This document shows positions 60,633 through 64,000 of a stretch of 64,000 bases of DNA, one piece after another (position 1 is the first letter of the stretch; the number at the start of each line of letters is the position of its first letter). Under the pieces are notes generated by a model that worked only from the letters and a program-made list of their open reading frames with translations, made no database searches and was not told the DNA's origin. The DNA comes from Doryteuthis pealeii (taxonomy: Eukaryota; Mollusca; Cephalopoda; Myopsida; Loliginidae), in the NCBI GenBank assembly GCA_023376005.1, contig CM042145.1, forward strand, positions 13,429,073-13,493,072, written 5' to 3'. Both the position numbers and the translations under genes were made by a program.

Positions 60633-62264
60633 AACCATACAAGTTTTCGTCATCATTTTCCCTGCAATAAGTGTGGGGAATATTTAAGTATATTCACTGA
60701 TAGTAAAATTGTTGTTGAGAGCATTATATACAGAATGGAAGTGATGAAAGTTCTTTTTAACATTTTTTTTGTGATATCTCTAATAAGGATCTCTTCAATT
60801 TGCCAGTCTGTACAGAATTTTATAAAGGTGAAATTTAAAACAAAAACTTCAGCCTGAAACATTAAATGAATATTGTGCTGCAAGTTGGTTAGTTCACATC
60901 TAACGTCAAACATGTTATTGTATTTCCAACTAAAATTGCTTTAACAAATGTATCCAGATTTAGTTATCTAGTTGGTAAATTTTAAAATAAAATGGTGCTT
61001 CTAGTGGCACTAATGATATCTAATAGATCTGTGTGCAAATTGGAAAAATATGAAGATCTAAAATGTTAATTTAAAGGAATGGCTGTGTAATATATACTTA
61101 TTGTGGATGTTGGTTATTTATAGCCACATCAAGCTTAAACTATTTGTGATTTTTACAAATGGATAAACTTGAATAAAGAAATTATATTGCAAAAATAAGA
61201 CAATCACTGTATTGGCCAAGTGTAGTAAGTATATAAGCTACATGATGTAAATCTTTCAATTGACAAAATCTTGTAGTTTTGAGATACTACTTGGTTAGTG
61301 GTAATTATTTTCCAGCTCCAAACACACAACGTTTTGTTGTTGGTAGTAGAAATGCAGATGTATTTCATCGTCTATGAATATTTTTTCCTTTTATTAACTT
61401 TAGTTTTACATGTATCAGAACTTATAAGAATTTCTCTTTAGATATAAAAGTTTAAAAATTTTATGTATTTATATGAATCTTCTATATTATAATCATTGTT
61501 AGATCAATACCATTTGGCTAAAGAGTTGTTGTTTCCTGGAAAATTTCCAAAAATGCTTTAGATTAAATTCTGAAACCTTTTATCTATTCTATTTGTCTAT
61601 TCTAAAAAATCAAATTAAATTGTCTCTCAACAATTTACCATCATACTAAATATTAAATAGATATTATAATGAAATAACACTGTTTATTGTAGGTATATTT
61701 TTTTGTCAATTTTAGAGTAAAATCTTTTCTTTTCATTGACTATTTTGATTTAGTGTTTACCATTATTTTTTTTCTATTAATCTAAATGAGGTGATAAGTG
61801 TTCAACTGAGATATTGCTTTGTACCACAGTTTTTGTTACTCAACTTACTTTCTTCTTTTACTGCGTTTGCCTGCCATGTTGATAGGGGGCTTAGAATATG
61901 CTGATAGTATCCCTCTGTAGAGGGGTAAGATCTATTCCAAAGGAGTGGGGGTTGATCTGGGTATGACACTACACTGCATTTTGTGGTGAGATTCCAGTTC
62001 TAGAGCTTTGGGGAGTATGGTCTCATTGCCATTACTCTTAGGTCCACTCTGTTTGCAAATTATTTATTTTATATAGGAATACTTGGTTTATAACTGCGCA
62101 AAAAAAAACTCTTAAGAAAGTACACAAAATATAAATGTACCCAATTCCTTATTTCTAGGCATAAAATGACCCTGACAAAAAGATTTTTAAAAATTTTTTT
62201 TATGGGTTTGCATTAGATATTTATAACTCCTTGAATCTTTTTTTTCACCTAAAAAGGATTGCAT
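60633..62264 (+). repeat. 1.65-kb tandem duplication, second copy
   Basis: Second unit, joined to the first by a CT dinucleotide run (60621-60632). It also carries the LR1 3' fragment (about 61912-62052). Confidence 0.9.
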
Positions 62265-62894
62265 ATGTTTGGCATTTTTCTTCCATCTTGGTTTAGTTAT
62301 TACTGACATTACTTCTAATTAATTACTATGAAATTTGTATTTATTCATGCTCTCATAAAAGATTTTTAAAAAAGAAAGAAAAAGTTTGACATACTCCCTG
62401 CCTGACCTTTTTTTTATTGTCAATGTGGAGAGATTTTTTTACATTTGAGAAAAGTAAAGAGCTTTAAAGATGATGAAGGATAAAGAGATGCTTATATATA
62501 GAAGTAAAATTTAGATTCAAATCTAGCATGATGTATATAAAACTGATCTGAGACTCAAATGTTAGCTTTAATTCTAAAGAGAATTTTCTCAAGGTTTATA
62601 CTTGTTTAGAATTCTTAGTTTTCAGTGCAGAATTCCAAACAATACTTTGAAAATGTTTTTTGCGCTTGGTATATATTTGAAATGGCTTTAAAAAAATTGT
62701 TTAAAGTTTGGTATTGGACAATAAACACAGTGAACTCTGTAATATTAGAAATTGTGTTTATGTCAAGAATGAACTTTGTGTAAACTCTCCACACGGATTT
62801 GTATGAAGAATAAAAGCTTCAGTAATATTGTTTTTGTACAGTTAGAATAACTTTAAAATGAATAGAAATAATGTGAGTTTCTTTTATAAGTTAA

Positions 62895-63189
62895 CTAGAA
62901 GTGTCACCTGGGTAGAGCGGGGGGGGGTACTTAGTGTATTTGATTTGTTTACTTTTTGAGATTTACAAATTCTGGACATTTGAAAGTTGAATTTCAATGC
63001 TATTTCTATGTATGTTTTAATTTTTAAATATGTTTGAATATAAATCAAATCTTCATAATTTTTGCACAAAAAGCAAGAACCAGTGATATTTGATGTGTGT
63101 ATATATTTTATTTATTCGTTATGTTTTATTTTTGTAGTTTCATACAGACATACATACACACACACAACTGCCCTTTATATATGTATAGA
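62895..63189 (-). mobile_element. Helitron H3, 295-bp copy in intron 4
   Basis: On the minus strand it starts A/TCTATACATATATAAAGGGC and ends at CTAG/T after ACCCAGGTGACACTT, where the hairpin is degraded. It lies 170 bp upstream of coding exon 5. Confidence 0.75.
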
Positions 63190-63361
63190 TTTGTTCATTT
63201 AACATTTAATAAGGTTTCTAATGTTTTATATTTACAGATTCTTCCCCATTTTTATTTTTCTCTCCTTGTAATATTAATTCACAAGATTTGCTTGATTGTT
63301 AATTGCTTCTATTTAACATTTGTTACATGTTTTTTTTTTCTCTCTCTGTCTTTCTTTCCAG

Positions 63362-63532
63362 AGCAAAGTAGACGAGATGATATGGAGTCTTTAGGCTATG
63401 TTTTTATGTATTTCTTGAGGGGAAGCTTGCCATGGCAGGGATTGAAAGCAGCAACCAAACGACAGAAATATGAAAGAATAAGTGAAAAGAAAATGTCAAC
63501 ACCAATTGAAGAGCTGTGTAAAGGTTTCCCTT
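63362..63532 (+). CDS. CSNK1D/E: Casein kinase 1 delta/epsilon, coding exon 5 (residues 189-245)
   Basis: 171 nt, phase 1 to phase 1, after a 16.6-kb intron. The acceptor is TCTTTCTTTCCAG and the donor CCCTT/GTAAGT. It encodes [40 protein letters not shown] and [17 protein letters not shown]. It carries the RRDD-ESLGY and SLPWQG motifs and the basic TKRQKYE segment, known in CK1 as the kinesin-homology or nuclear-localisation-like patch. An unusual point is [12 protein letters not shown], where I recall Asn, not Leu, after MYF in most CK1 delta/epsilon proteins. The rest of the protein, about 50 kinase residues plus the tail, lies outside the window. Confidence 0.97.
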
Positions 63533-63645
63533 GTAAGTGTCAACATAGTAAAATGGTTTTGCATTGACACTTTTTTATGTTTGGAGCAAGTTTAATTCAT
63601 TATTTACACTTGTCTATACAAACACACACACACACACACATATAT

Positions 63646-63709
<64 letters not shown>

Positions 63710-64000
63710 TATTTGTACCCCTTTATTAAAGTGTCTGATTTCTTTTTGATGCAAAACCTTATCTTTATTCAGATTTTTAATACAAGTCTTTTGCTTAGTC
63801 ATTTTCATCTGACCCACATTAATTCTGAGAATCAGACATATTCCTCACCTTTTTTTTTTCTTATTTCAAAAGGTGGAAGTTGGTTTTCATAAACATTTTA
63901 AGCAATGCAATCATTAAAAAAAACATTCTTTTTTTTTTTTGTTTTTTTTTGTTTTTTTTTTTCACACTTTGTATTCAATCTTTTCATTAAAAATTTTATA
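63533..64000 (+). other. CK1 intron 5, start
   Basis: Begins GTAAGTGTC. Contains a CA run (63621-63640) directly followed by a TA run (63641-63708), and T-rich stretches near 63930. The window ends before the next exon. Confidence 0.7.

Noticed and set aside
58843..60913. Paired similar open frames
   Set aside because: They come from the duplicated 1.65-kb segment and have no protein similarity I recognise.
63097..63567. 156-codon frame read as one protein
   Set aside because: Only its last third is CK1 exon 5; the rest is intron translated through the acceptor site.

Overview
This is an AT-rich animal nuclear sequence with spliced genes, GT-AG introns of 1 to 16.6 kb, many microsatellites and a dense load of eukaryotic transposable elements. 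The only host gene I can support is the 5' part of a casein kinase 1 delta/epsilon gene (CSNK1D/E, doubletime type). The protein reads almost like its animal orthologues, so it fixes the gene but not the species. Two tRNA-derived SINE families, a 5S-derived SINE, Helitrons and hAT elements fit an invertebrate. A lophotrochozoan, possibly a mollusc, is my best guess, at low confidence.

Layout. Positions 1-32,200 form an intergenic region built mostly from mobile elements: about seven SINE A copies, eight or more SINE B copies, several Helitrons (one holding a nested solo LTR and a further insertion), hAT elements with 8-bp target duplications, long palindromic elements, a LINE 3' fragment and a 5S-derived SINE with a 17-bp target duplication. 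I found no intact host gene there. About 32,230-32,449 looks like the kinase promoter and a non-coding first exon. Coding exons follow at 32823-32898, 42357-42467, 45455-45603, 46565-46793 and 63362-63532. They give 736 nt, residues 1-245 plus one base, and run without a stop from the start Met to just after kinase subdomain X. The rest of the kinase domain and the regulatory tail lie beyond the right edge.

The introns hold mostly AT-rich sequence, homopolymers and TA/CA repeats, with fewer recognisable mobile elements per kb than the upstream region. Exceptions are two copies of a long repeat called LR1 here, a piggyBac-like MITE, foldback elements, and Helitrons or Helitron ends. Intron 4 contains a 1.65-kb near-perfect tandem duplication, with a 10-N gap inside its first copy. 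That is most simply a false duplication in the assembly.

I found no operon, CRISPR array, toxin gene or recognisable virus-derived coding region. The most notable content is the layered transposon history: empty sites, nested target duplications and a template-switch hairpin. No previously undescribed functional system is visible.
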